Part shown: in pieces, positions 23,365 to 35,400 of the stretch | Numbering within the stretch: position 1 is the stretch's first letter | Layout: each line of letters begins with the position of its first letter | Assembly: GCF_932526225.1 (NCBI RefSeq) | Contig: NC_064047.1 | Location: 7,129,501 to 7,193,500 of the forward strand | DNA: 64,000 nt | From: Nematostella vectensis | Lineage: Eukaryota; Cnidaria; Anthozoa; Actiniaria; Edwardsiidae | Direction of reading: 5' to 3' | Position numbers and translations under genes: made by a program | Notes under the pieces: model-generated | The model's input: the letters and a program-made list of their open reading frames with translations, nothing else | Databases searched by the model: none | What the model was told of the DNA's origin: nothing

Positions 23365-26300
23365 ATGGCGGACGCTTTAAAAATCGTATCGGAGTTTGCT
23401 CTATCTGTTGACTTCAGCACTGACAAACTGGGACCGGATTTCATGTGGTTTAACCCTCCGCCGAAATGGCAGATGAAATTCCACGGGGACTCTGGGGGAA
23501 TGAAAGTCGTGCCGGTGAGACTTATGCAAATATTTCATCCCATAATAACAACACAACACTTTTCTTTTGCTCCGATGAAGTGCTAACGCTCGAAACGTCA
23601 GTGCAACTACTCTGTTTCTTAGAGGCGTTTAACTAACCTTTCAACCGTGTGTTGATTTATACATTAACAACACTATCCTGCATTCATCTTATCTCTACTT
23701 CAATTATTTCGAATTATTTTCAAGTATCGATGATATTGGAATATATTGAATACACTCTTTTTTATATAAGAACCTATTTATAAGAACGTCCAGCCTGAGA
23801 TTCCACCATATTAACGTGCTAAGAACATGCCGAGGCTCAGATAGCAGAATTTTTTTTTTATTACTGATGCGTTATAAAATGCAGAATCAAATTGTGCTCA
23901 TAGTTACAACCTTATTATTGCTATTTGATCATTAGTGTTAATTCTCTTCCTCATAATTCATATATTGTAGTGGTACTTAATTTCCAGGTGGATGGGGGGG
24001 TGGTTCTTTCAAAACCCTGACCCCCTGTCTATGTTCCTTAGAAGACCCTGGCTCCACAATCGATAAAAACTAATGATTGGAAATCCAATTGATAAATCTG
24101 CAATATCTGTTGGCCTGATTAGTATTGATTACATAGGCCAATCAATCAAACATGTACCAATCAACGAGTAACAGTCAATTAATTGCTAATCAACTTTAAT
24201 AAGCAGTTTCATCTGAGAAAAAGAAAAGCATAAACTTTTCATGGCAGGCCCGTAGCCAGGGGGTTTGAAAGAACCTTGCCACTCGACTGGAAGTTCCACG
24301 CTAATGAAAGAGAAGTTAATTAAGTACCATTACCAGCTCAGATGAGCTACCTAAGAGAATGATTCACTAAATAGGAAAACAACCCCCCGCCCTTCCTCCC
24401 ACTCCCACCCCCAACCCTGCTCAAAAACATGGCCTAAGGGTTTAACTCTTCTTTTTCTCTTAGAGAGGCAAGACAGATTTCTGGCGAAGGTAGGTTAAGT
24501 ATTCATCCCATTGACCAAAAAGTAGAAAGTTACATGGAACAACTCTGACGTTACATTATGTGACTGGGTCATTGTACCCCCTGGACTCCTAGTACAGGTA
24601 AAGCAACTTTAACCCTCTTCAATTGTTCTTACCAAAGATATATGCCAAACGCTACATCAAACTCTACCAGTCATTGTTACCATGTCTTCATATTAATTTT
24701 AAATAAGACACCATTTAAAAATTAAGTAGCCTAAACTATGGTCATAATGCCCAGTTCCTGGTTCTGCCCATTTGATCATACGGCATATCATCTCTCTTTC
24801 TTGGACTGTGTAGTATTGCTTCCTCCTGCTCTGCTAGTTTGTGCTAGCCTACTTGTTCAGGCGTTTTGGGCTGGCCTACTTGTTCAGGCTTTTTTGGCTG
24901 GCCTACTTGTTGCTTGAATTTGGTTATACCTTGACTGTTTCCAGCGAGCTGCTGCGGCGGCTTAGCATCATTACCTTCCCCTATCCAAATTAGAAATGAT
25001 TATGGTAAAGATTTTAAAGGCTAATCTCAGAAGGTAATGCATCAGTGACAACACTGATGATAGTACCAAAACGAATGCGTACTGATATTTGTTGGGTACC
25101 TTATCTTAGAGAGATCTCTCGTCCACATTTCGAGGATATGCTACATCAAGGACAAATGGCACCGATGTAAACTTTTCTTGGAACCTCCCTGTCAGCTGTT
25201 CAATTAGCGGAAGATGGAATGGCGGTTTTGTTACAACTTGGCTATCTTAACTGGGCAGTATCTCAGAGCAGGACATGCTTTAAATGTGAAGGGATTTACG
25301 CTTAGCGCTTTGGTTTTAATGTGAACATTTTGATTGTTGTGGTAGTTAGAGTTGGGATTTGTGGGCCCTGGCATTTGTGTAGGACAAGGATGTTGGTCTA
25401 GGTTTGCTCGTACTTTTTCATTTCCAATCGAATGCTTCACGCTGTCTTGTCCTCGATCGGTGCTAGGAATGATGAGCAAGGAGTGCTACCTTGCAAGTTT
25501 GTGGTTTGAAGAGAGAAAGGGCCAGGAATGTCGCATTGTGCAAGTGCATAGAGCTCGAAAAGGGATTTTTTTTATGCCTTTGCAGTATCTCCACGGGACT
25601 TTATTGTCGGATTTGGCTACATGCCAGAGTAATCTAGCTTATGCTTTTTAGTTTTGTCTACAAATAGCACTTCTTTTTGAGAACCGAACGGACCTTCGGC
25701 CGTTGTGGAGGGGGTGCGTTTGCGTCTGGGTACGGGCCTGATTCATCAAAACTTTAGTAAAAAAAAAAAGCCTTATCCCTCTATATCTGTATGTACTACT
25801 GTATGTTTTATGGTATGAATGTTTAGACTTAATTCTTTTATGTCTCAAAATCAAATGACAAATGACGTTCAACCACATTGTCTAGACAACCTTTACATAC
25901 CGCTACACTCACAAAAATAAAACAAGTTGTGACGTACTTCACTGACAATTGACGTGCAAGTGACGTTACGTTGTTAGGACACTATGATAACACAGTCTTG
26001 GGAATTGGCCTTAATTAATGATTTTGAAAAAAATTAAAACGACTTCTTCATTGTTTTTTATTATTAGTCAAAGCTAAGCTTTGTTTTAAAAGATTACGGG
26101 AGAGTACCCCAGAGAGAGAATGTAGTGGATTCTCGTACGCGTCTGAAAATAAGGCAAGGTCGTTCCTAAATCCGTTTATTTTTAGTGTGACGCGCAAAGT
26201 TTTGAGAAAGTTGGCCAATCAGCAAGCGAAATTTGCTGTTTTGATTGACACGAATTTCATAACAAGGAGGATTCCATTGTGTTCTAGTGTGCACTAAAGC

Positions 26301-29300
26301 ATTTCTTTGCCTCGCTGGTTGGCTAGTAAAATTGATGTCAGTCAGATAGCTCCTTTCCCGCACCTTATTGGTTTACTACACAAAGTAAAGAAATGGCTCG
26401 TTCGGGGAAATTTTGGTCTTTTTTATATATAATCGATCGTGTTGGTTCGCACTGTTATACCCTGGTTCAAGAGCCTCGAACGTCTCTCTATTTAGTGCCA
26501 TCAACCTCGCTGGCCACTAAATAGAGAGACGTTCGGTCAACCTCGCTGGCCACTAAATAGAGAGACGTTTGGCCAACCTCGCTGGCCACTAAATAGAGAG
26601 ACGTTCGGCCAACCTCGCTGGCCACTAAATAGAGAGACGTTCGGTCAACCTCGCTGGCCACTAAATAGAGAGACGTTCGGCCAACCTCGCTGGCCACTAA
26701 ATAGAGAGACGTTCGGTCAACCTCGCTGGTCACTAAATAGAGAGACGTTCGGTCAACCTCGCTGGCCACTAAATAGAGAGACGTTCGGTCAACCTCGCTG
26801 GCCACTAAATAGAGAGACGTTTGAAGCTCTGGAACCAGGGTAGTATTGTTATTGTTGGCTAACATTTGTATAAAAGTAGGTGCTTTATTGCATCCATATC
26901 AGGGGCGGTTTCACGAGTTTCAAAAATCGTAAATCACGATAAACTGGTAAACTGATGACAAGGATCGATCTTTACTCGAAATTCACGATTTTTAAAGAGC
27001 ATAGATCACAATTCACACTTATCAACTTTCGTCACTCACGAATCAGGGCGAAGGTAGCTATCACCGATCACGAAAATAACCGTTACCACCCCTGATGTAT
27101 AAATTAAAGCTTTATTTTTCTGTTTCTCAGAACATACTACAAACCAGAACTAATAAAAGACAACGGGCATTTGCTCCACCTCATTGTCAAGCAGGAGATG
27201 TGCATAATAGAAACGTCATTTGATTTGACAGCTGTCAATCAGTTTGACCAGGTAATTCTTCTATCAGTCAACTCAACTTCCCACCCCACAGAAAAACGGC
27301 GTTATTAGCTTTTTTCGACCCTTTGATCCTACAATATTCATCGCCAATTTTCATGCAATTTGCTTGCTGCTTGCTTTTTAACCCTTTCCTGTGCTATTTG
27401 TGGTTATATTATCGGAGCGTCTGACTGATTTACGATTCTCCAGGCAGGTATTATGATCAGAATGGGAAACGAACGTTGGATGAAAATTGTAAGTCTCTTT
27501 GTAAGTCTCCTTGGTAATGTTTTATTTCAAAAATATTCTTGATTATTTTATGACTCCCTGTGAAAAAATGCTTCCTTGGTGTGCTCATCATTTTTATCGT
27601 TAAAATAGGCGAGAGGTTTGAATCCTGCTCTGTATATTGGAGAGTGGGAATCACTCCTTTTCTCGGATATGAGAAGTAGATTTACCAGAACCGTATATCC
27701 CAGTTTCAGAAATATTCGGGGCACCCCTTTGAATAACCGTCAAAGAACGTTAATCCTTTGGGAGTAAATTAATATCAACATCCCCCCACACGCTTAACAT
27801 GCACTTATTTGTCGGACCTATTACCGGCTAGAGCATTTACAAGCTGTGATTTGTCGCGTTCTGCTTAGAAAAAAGTAGGGCCCGGAAAGTTGTTGTGAGT
27901 GGCAAAAAATTATTCAGAAGTCATCCCAATCAAACCTTCATTTAATTGGTCCTACAAATGGCAAGTAAAAAAAGCCAGAGTTCCTGTCTCTCATCACACT
28001 TATTTAATCTTAGGAGAGCCCTCTCCCCCATGCCCCAATATTCTCTACTTGCTGCTACCGAATCCGCTCTAGGAGTCTTAGGCGCCATCTTTTCACCCCA
28101 GCAAAACCAAATATCAGGGCCGCAGCAGGGGGTGGGGCACTGGGGGCATGTACCCCCCTCAATATTTTCTTAATGTTTCTGTATAGTGTCTCCCCCCCCC
28201 CCCCCCAATCTCACGTGGCCTAAATATTGGGAAACTTTTTTACAGTAGCTAAAAAGCTTCTGCTACAGAAGCTATTTAGTTTATTTTCATAAAGTAAAAA
28301 AGTTTGTTTAAAGTTATTTTGAGATTTCTTCACATTATTAGTCATCCAAACTTGATGAAAACAATAACAACGGTGTGGGTGACTAGAGCTCTTTAACCCT
28401 ATTGTTTCTTGCAGGGTCTTGAATTTGTGGACGGAACATACCGAGCAAGCTGTGTTGTCACAAACAAATATAGTGACTGGTCCACTCAAGATTGGCATGA
28501 TGGCAAGCTAGCGCTGCGAATACACAAGATCTGTGACGATTATGTGGTAAGCCTGGTCACTATGGTAGTTATTAACTTGCCGCATGCTCTTTTTAGCACC
28601 CCATGAAAGCAAAGTATTAAATAAGCGTCCCTTCGAATAAGCCCTCCTCCCCCCCTTCAGGACGTAGTAAAGAAATGACAGTTATTCAACCAGCATGTTG
28701 TTTTTTTTTGTTGGTTGTTTGGTTGGCTATTAGCTGGTTGGCTGATTGTTGGTTCGCTAATAGCTGGTTGGCTGGTTGATTAGTTAATTGGTAGGCTGGT
28801 TCGCTAATAGCTGGTTGGCTGGTTGATTAGTTAAGTGGTAGGCTGGTTCGCTAGTTGCTGGTTGATTAGTTAATTGGTAGGCTGGTTCGCTAGTTGCTGG
28901 TTGATTAGTTAATTGGTAGGCTGGTTCGCTAGTTGCTGTTTGATTAGTTAATTGGTAGGCTGGTTCGCTAATGCTAGTAGTTGGTTGGCTTGTCTACAGG
29001 CCCTAGTAGGGGTTGGGGCACTGTTAGAAAAGAAAACTATAAGGAAATGACCAGTAGGGATGTGGGGATGTGCCCCCAATATTCGCGTAATGTTTTTGTA
29101 TCTTGCCCAACCCCCAATAGGGAATTTTAAACGCGAACGGCGAAAGCAGGAAACGATTGAAAATTCAAAGATCCAGACGTGCAATGTACTCTGAAATGAA
29201 TTCTGTCTTCAAACTACAAAGTGGAAACTCCAAGTTTCATTGTTTAGCGAGGACGGGAACGTGTGCGCTGAAAACTAGACAAACCTTGTTCGCTTTTCTA

Positions 29301-30523
29301 AGTTTTTGGGGGGAGTACAAAAACCAGTGAATTTTATTAAAACAAGTTTAAAATTGAGCGCAAAGCATAAAAGCTTTTTGGGGATCACGTTCTCCCTGAA
29401 GTCGTCATCGTTGTTGCTTATAAGTGTTAGAATGACCAGTAATCTCTCTTTTTTATTATCAAGCAACAAATAACGCATATTGAACTATATGTTTTTAATT
29501 ATTTTTGTTTGATTTCTTACTGTTTGATGACTTGATTTTTTTTAATTGAATACCTTGCAATAAAGTTATTTTATTGTTAGTTGTTTGATTGGTTGTTTGG
29601 TTGGCTAGTAGCTGGTTGGCTGAATGTTGGTTCACTAGTAGCTGGTTGGCTGGTTGATTGGTTAATGGGTAGGTTGGTTAGTTAGTAGCTGGTTGGCTGT
29701 TTAATTGGTTGGTTGGCTAGTAGCTGGTTGACTGGTTAATTGGTTGGCTGGTAGCTGGTTGGTTGGTTGGCTGGTTAATTGGTTTGTTCGTTTGCTGGTA
29801 GGTTGGTTGATTGGTTAATTAGTTTGTTGGTCGGCTGGTAGCTGGTTGGTTGGATAATTTGTAGGTTGGTTGGTTTGGAACTTGTTCGCTAGTTGATTGG
29901 TTAATTGGTCGGTTGGTTGGTTAGTATCTTGTTGGTTGGTTGATTGATTATTTGGTCGGTTGGTTGGCAAGTAGCTGCTTGGCGGGTTGATTGGTTACTG
30001 TCGAATCAGTTGTATCGCGACGCCGCATTTTCTTTTTGGATTTTCTGTTCCACCAGTCAAATTATTCTAAGCCAATCAGATTCTTGCCATCTCTCGCCTA
30101 GTGCAGTTGCCTGGCTTTCTTTTCCGACACTGTCTAGTTTTCGTCCAGAGGATAGCCAGGGAAGTGCACAAAGCGAGACTCTGATTAACTTAAAATGGTT
30201 TTACTTACGAAACAGAAAACCAAAACAAATCGTGTTTTGAAAACGCGGGTCGCGATACAACGGATTCGACAGTAATTGATATGATAGGATAGGGCTGGAT
30301 ATCTGGCGGATCTGACTTCTTGCTGCAGATTGAATGCAAGCCTCGTGCCGGTAGCAATGACCAGTGGAAGTTCATACGTATAACTCACATGGACTCAGGA
30401 GGTCACCCAATCCAAATAGGCCTTTACTGCTGTGCCCCCACAGGTGAAGGGATGGACGTAGTCTTCGACAAATTCACGATACATTCATCTGACGGAAGAC
30501 ACCCTCATAATAATAATGCGTAG
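23365..30523 (+). CDS. DUF1349-family protein (concanavalin A-like fold), 222 aa
   Basis: Six exons join in phase: 23365-23514, 24464-24489 (26-bp microexon), 27131-27251, 27444-27488, 28415-28546, 30329-30523 (stop 30521-30523). The product carries the DUF1349 signature: a WRR-T-YYKPELIKDNGHLL segment near residues 57-73, then DQ-AGIMIRMGNERWMK followed by GLEFVDG and the conserved SDWS. DUF1349 proteins occur from bacteria to animals, adopt a beta-sandwich related to concanavalin A-like lectins, and include yeast Ree1, linked to enolase regulation; the animal function is not established. There is no signal peptide or membrane helix, so a cytosolic location is likely. The start codon is the first ATG of the reading frame. 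AATAAA at 31063-31068 is a plausible polyadenylation signal, which would make a 3' UTR of about 550 bases. The microexon is phase-consistent and required to join the fold. Confidence 0.88.
24830..24915. repeat. Three copies of a roughly 31-bp repeat
   Basis: Units contain GGCCTACTTGTTCAGGC followed by a TTTTGGGCT-like spacer. The array is short and lies in intron 2 of the DUF1349 gene. Confidence 0.7.
26458..26853. mobile_element. Foldback element with an internal 36-bp minisatellite
   Basis: The outer ends are inverted: TACCCTGGTTC on the left matches GAACCAGGGTA on the right, and the match continues through AACGTCTCTCTATTTAGTG on the left and CACTAAATAGAGAGACGTTT on the right. Between them run about nine units of 36 bp, each made of the right arm's CACTAAATAGAGAGACGTTC plus a TCAACCTCGCTGGC-like spacer. 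The minisatellite is therefore built from the element's own terminal repeat. It is intronic in the DUF1349 gene. Confidence 0.8.
28709..28985. repeat. GT-rich minisatellite (GGTTGGCTGGTTGATTAGTT-like units)
   Basis: Units of about 36-50 bp contain GGTAGGCTGGTTCGCTA and GCTGGTTGATTAGTTAATT. The same motifs appear in a second array at 29577-29990 in the same intron. Confidence 0.85.
29577..29990. repeat. GT-rich degenerate minisatellite, second array
   Basis: It is built on TTGGTTGGCTAGTAGCTGG and variants. It is more irregular than the array at 28709-28985 and ends directly at the MITE starting at 29995. Confidence 0.85.
29995..30275. mobile_element. Complete MITE with TTACTGTCGAATC terminal inverted repeats
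   Basis: The left end (TTACTGTCGAATCAGTTGTA followed by TCGCGAC) is the near-perfect reverse complement of the right end. Length is 281 bp with no coding capacity. It sits about 50 bp before the last exon of the DUF1349 gene. A truncated relative starts at 12195. Confidence 0.85.
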
Positions 30524-31256
30524 ATATGTTGCGCTACCACAGGCTTCCCACCCTCCTTGCTAGGCACTAAGAATGTAGCCTAAAAACGTCTGCGAGGGAG
30601 GCTACCGTAAATGCGGCGTGGTCATAACTACATTCACGCAAATAGTATCTGAGTTATATTTCTGTTCTCTTGTTAATGAAACAGACATAGCTGGGATCAG
30701 GGGCGGATCCAGGAATTCAAAATGGGGGGTGGATGATCGCCGGATAGACGGCTTATAACTGATCAAGTGGTTTTTTGGTAGGTCACTTAGATATAACAAT
30801 ACTACACGCTGAATTGGATTTGTCGCGTCCGCAAATTGAAGCAGGCGAAGGAAAATGGACAGCACCTCCCGTCCCTCAGACATTTATTTTCATCAAACAA
30901 AGTGACTTTTCAATTTTTTTTACTCAGAATGGGGGTTTCCGCCCAATCCACCCCCCACTGTATCCGCCCCTTGGGATGCAAATGTGTCTGTCTTTGGTGA
31001 TGTTTCTTCCCTAAAAGCTATAAAACAAATGTGTGTTTTAGTGGCTCTGAAATGAAAACTAAAATAAATCGCTGTAAGCACGTAGTTGGGGATGTAGTAA
31101 AACTATAAAAGGATATATTTACACCCCAACTATTTTTCTTTTAAGATTATGGAGATATTTTCTCAACCTTCAAGCGCGTTCAGGTTGAAGGGGGAGGGGG
31201 GGCACCCTCTAGCTAAGCGCCTAACCTTTCCTTACGAAAGTAGGAAGCTTTTGGTG

Positions 31257-31374
31257 TAAGGCCCAGGCCAAACGAGGACACATGTTGCCGGGACAGTGAA
31301 GAAACATGGGCGCGGATTAACATTTTTTTCAGGCCACACGTGTCCTCGTTTGGCCAGGACCTAACGCATAAGTT
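31257..31374. mobile_element. 118-bp palindromic MITE
   Basis: The ends GGCCAAACGAGGACACATGT and ACACGTGTCCTCGTTTGGCC are inverted copies, flanked by TAAGGCCCA and GGACCTAA. The unpaired centre is about 45 bp. Confidence 0.75.
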
Positions 31375-32296
31375 CCTAGTTAGACCCTTGGCCGCCCAGA
31401 AAGCGTTGGTTATTCACAAAGAATGATCAGGTTTTGCAATTCTGAAAAAAAAATCGTACAAAAAGGCACGGGAAGAGAAGTATCACAAAGTTATCAAATG
31501 TAAATATGTGTAAATAGTAAAATAGTTAGATTTGGGTGAACACAAATATTACACTGGGGATCAACTCAAAAGCTAAAGCTCCTTTGACCCCCATGGCACT
31601 CATAATAATAACGAACAAATAATCTTAAAATCTTATAATAAAAAAGGTTGCCAAATAAAAAATATCGACTGTAATAATGTTCCTGATAGACAGCTAGATA
31701 ATACGCGGTATTTTTCTGTGCCGTTTTCAACTGTGCATACGAACAAGGGTTCGTAACGTTTTATACTCGGTCAGTATGTTAGAGTATAAATAAAATTAAT
31801 TTAGTATAGTTAGAAAACGCGGCGAACTTCAAGAGACATGTTATTGTTCTCTTATGCACTAGTCATTTGAAACCCCCACCCCCATGGTCCCGGGGAAGTG
31901 TGGTCCCGAGGGGGTGAGGGAATTGACAGTTTTTTACTCTAAGACTTATCCCCACCGTGGGGGTTTGGGACAAGTTAATAGTGTCACAAATATCATGTTA
32001 GTTTCTGGCTTGAGACTCTTCTGTAGCAAGCAATTCCGTGTATCAGCGTGTGGCATGCTGCACGGCGACATGTGCAAAAACGAATATTAAAAAAAAATAA
32101 TGCCAGATAAAGATGATTTATTTTTCCATCTTTTTTTTTGTAACTGTTATCTTCATAGTAATTGGTACAAATGTACTCGCTGAAGTGTACTGGCTTTGAA
32201 ATTCTAAATATTTCTCGTATTTGTGAATAAAATAATTTCGATCAAATCACGGCCTTCCTGTGTTAGCCAGGATCACATGACTTGATACCGCGTCAT

Positions 32297-32423
32297 GATT
32301 GGCTAAAGCATGACAATTCTAACCAATCAGAAGTTCCGTTACACAACGTGGGGATTTCAAACAAACAGTGGAATGTCTAATCGTTTGGAGGAGCAGTTTG
32401 TTCAAGAGCTCCGCAACTTTGAA
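32297..32423 (+). promoter_or_regulatory. Candidate promoter of the kinesin gene (CCAAT boxes and CHR-like elements)
   Basis: An inverted CCAAT box (GATTGGCT, 32297-32304) and a direct one (CCAATCAG, 32323-32330) lie about 26 bp apart. TTCAAA (32356-32361) and TTTGAA (32418-32423) follow, both forms of the CHR core. Paired CCAAT boxes with a CHR are typical of vertebrate G2/M genes, including mitotic kinesins; applying that here is inference. Confidence 0.4.
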
Positions 32424-32491
32424 TACAAAATTATTGTTTTACGCAAGATTTTAGTACTTTTGTTTTATACATGACTCTGCAGAGTTAGTTA

Positions 32492-35400
32492 ATGATGTCT
32501 GATGCACCTTTTACAGTTGTCTCCGATGGGGAAGAGGAGCCAGACTGCGAAGCTTTGGAAATTTCCCCCGACGAACCCGAAATTGATGGCGGCGAGATTC
32601 GGAAGAATTTATTCGATGACTTCAAAGAGTTGGACCCTCAAACTCCTGACAATGGCCGAGAATATATGAGAGCGTACTTAAGAATTCGTCCTTTTACAGA
32701 GGACGAAAAAGGAAAGGATGAAAATAAAGATTGTATGGAAATCGAAGGCGAAAGTGCAATTCTTCTAAACGCGCCAAGAGATTCGTTTACTTTCAAGAAC
32801 GAGAAGCGAGGTCGAGAAGTAACACATCGGTTCACGTTCTCTCGGGTTTTCGGCCCCGAAACGACACAAAAAGACTTCTTTGATGAAACTTCGTTAGGGC
32901 TTGTTAGAGACTTTGTCGATGGACAGAATTGTTTGGTCTTTACATACGGTGTAACCAACTCTGGAAAGGTATGTTTTGATTCAGTGATAATTTGCCCGCC
33001 AAAATACGAGATAGCAAAACTTACCCGTGTATGTTTTCAAATGTTATCTATGTTCGTGTATGATAAATATTGACATTTCACACCATAAGAGCAATATTTA
33101 CTGACAATTTGTATAATTCTGGTATACGTATTTTTGTGTGGAATTTTGATTTCATTAGGAAATCTGATCCTGGCGGGTCTACAGTTGTTTATTCTTGCAT
33201 GTGTTTGGTTGAGATGTCCCTGACTTTCTGTTATATGTGCTGTGCATTGGCCCAAATTGTCTGTTTTAATGAAATAAGTAAGTAAAAAAAGCTGTTTTGA
33301 TCTGTTCTGATCTGATCTTGCATTTTTACTTTCTTTCAATCTTTTATTTTATCATCAACCATCAATCAAAGGTGTAAAGCAAACACAAAGCAATTGATAA
33401 ATTGTATCATTTAACTGGAAGAAATTTCCCAAGAACGTAGATTGTGGTCGAGTCAGCGGCCTTGCAACGGTCATACCCAACCTCTCAATCAGAAACTTCC
33501 GAATAAACATTTTCGAATCGAGCATCATAAAAAAAGGTGGCGGCCAATGACAAAAGAGTTACGGGCTAGATTGCAGAATACCCCCCACTCAAAGATTACC
33601 CCTTACTGTCAGCGCCATTTTCAATATTCAGCAAAGAGTGTCAACGCGTCACCGGGTCAACTCCTCCAATTTATAACAGAGCGTCGACACGTCACCTTGT
33701 CAACTCAACTCAACTGTTATTGGGGCTATTTTCCCAGAACTAAGTAATTTCATTTTTACAACATTTATATTTGCAACATTGATTGTACTCATCTTCTATT
33801 TACAATCCCTAAAAGTGCTAAAACTGTTTTGAATTCTACTCGTTCGACAATCCCTTAAAATACTAAGTTCTTTTTAGTTTTGAATCATAACGCCATTCTA
33901 CGATCCTAAAAAAATAATAAGTTTCTTTCAATTGTAACTTTGTTCTACAATACCTTGAGATACCAAGCTCCTTTTAATTGTAATCATAATTCCGTTCTAC
34001 AATCAAGTTGATGTGGGGACGCGTTGACAGGTCGACGAAAAGGCAAGTTGAGGTGAGGACCTGGGGACGAGTTGGCGCGAGGACGCGTTGACAAAGACTA
34101 GATATTTATATGGTCTGTCACAACACAAAAAAAGTAGGATTGCCATCTCGGATTTCTCTGACAATCTCGCATTTTCCAGAGATGGTGATCAGAAAATTCC
34201 AACTGTGAGGTTGGGTATGATCGCTGGGAGTCCACCGACTCGAACACAATCTATGTCCGTGGGAAATTGCTTCCCATTATTAAACACCCAGTTGACAGTG
34301 CTGAATAATGTATGTACATGCCGAATCCTTCAAGTAAAGTTACGAACAGCTGAATTTAGTTTCCATTTTGGTTAACTGTACATACTGTACAAAAGATGAC
34401 AGATTTGTTTGATAACGAAGAAGTCATAAGAAAATTATAGCCTTAGCTTTGCGCTAGTTTTCTTAGCATTCGCCAAAATGTGACAGTTCACCGATGAAAA
34501 GCTGCAATTTCAAAACAAAAAGTGTGGTACTGGAACTACTCTTGCATTTTTCGTCATTATTTTTCGAGTTGCTTATTTATTTATTTATTTTACCTTCTTT
34601 CAATCTTTGTCTTTATCACTTTGTATATTTTATCATTATAAAACCCTGAGCTCTACAGCCCTAGAAAACTAGTTTTATGCGGCCATCTTTTGATGTTTTT
34701 TACAAGTGCCAAGTAAGGCTAAAATTCTAGGGAGAATAGAGATCTATTGAACAATCTCCGTGAGCTTACATCTGCATCAATACTATGCAGTTTTGGAAAA
34801 ATTGTAGTGTGGTATTGATGCAAAGAAAAACAATTCTTTATTTACTCCATTATTTTCTTGTACTGTATGCTTAACTTATGTACCTACTAATAGTCTTGTC
34901 TGTACCTACTAAAAGTCTCTTTTAATAACTATGCTATCCAATCCCTAATTTGGTCAAACTAATTTAGCAATGGAATTTTTCGCAGACTTACACAATCCAA
35001 GGCACGGCTAAAGATGGAGGAGTCTTACCACGGACACTTGACGTCTTGTTTAATAGCATTCATGGTAGGGAATACAATAGAATGGACTTAAAGCCAAGAT
35101 ATTTTTGTGATGTGATGAGATTGGACAAGAAGCAGGAACACATGGAGGATGTACTCCGTAATGGACTTATCATGTCGCTCACAAAAGAGGTAAAGAAAGG
35201 GTTTGTTTGGATCTAATAAACTGCTATGATATGTCGTTTACTCATAAACCCTTTAAAACAGAGCAGTCTAGCTGCTGTTTAGAGCATATAGCCCTTCATC
35301 CGAGGGAACATGCTAGAAACATTGATAAAACAAAAGACTTTGACCAATTTTACTAATTTTACTACCCATTCCACTGTAACAGTTTGTATTCTTTCTCTTT

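Larger units (their letters stand above)
30524..32491. other. Intergenic: DUF1349 3' flank and kinesin 5' flank
   Basis: It contains the DUF1349 3' UTR with a possible polyadenylation signal at 31063-31068, a palindromic element at 31257-31374, AT-rich sequence, and a CCAAT-containing candidate promoter from about 32290. No additional gene was recognised. Confidence 0.5.

Noticed and set aside
26520-26830. Regularly spaced 36-bp repeats resembling a CRISPR array
   Set aside because: The unit is contiguous with no unique spacers, and the context is a eukaryotic intron.
26488-26865. Minus-strand frame with 12-residue TSLYLVASEVDR repeats
   Set aside because: Product of the 36-bp array in a foldback element; no start context, domain or splice evidence.
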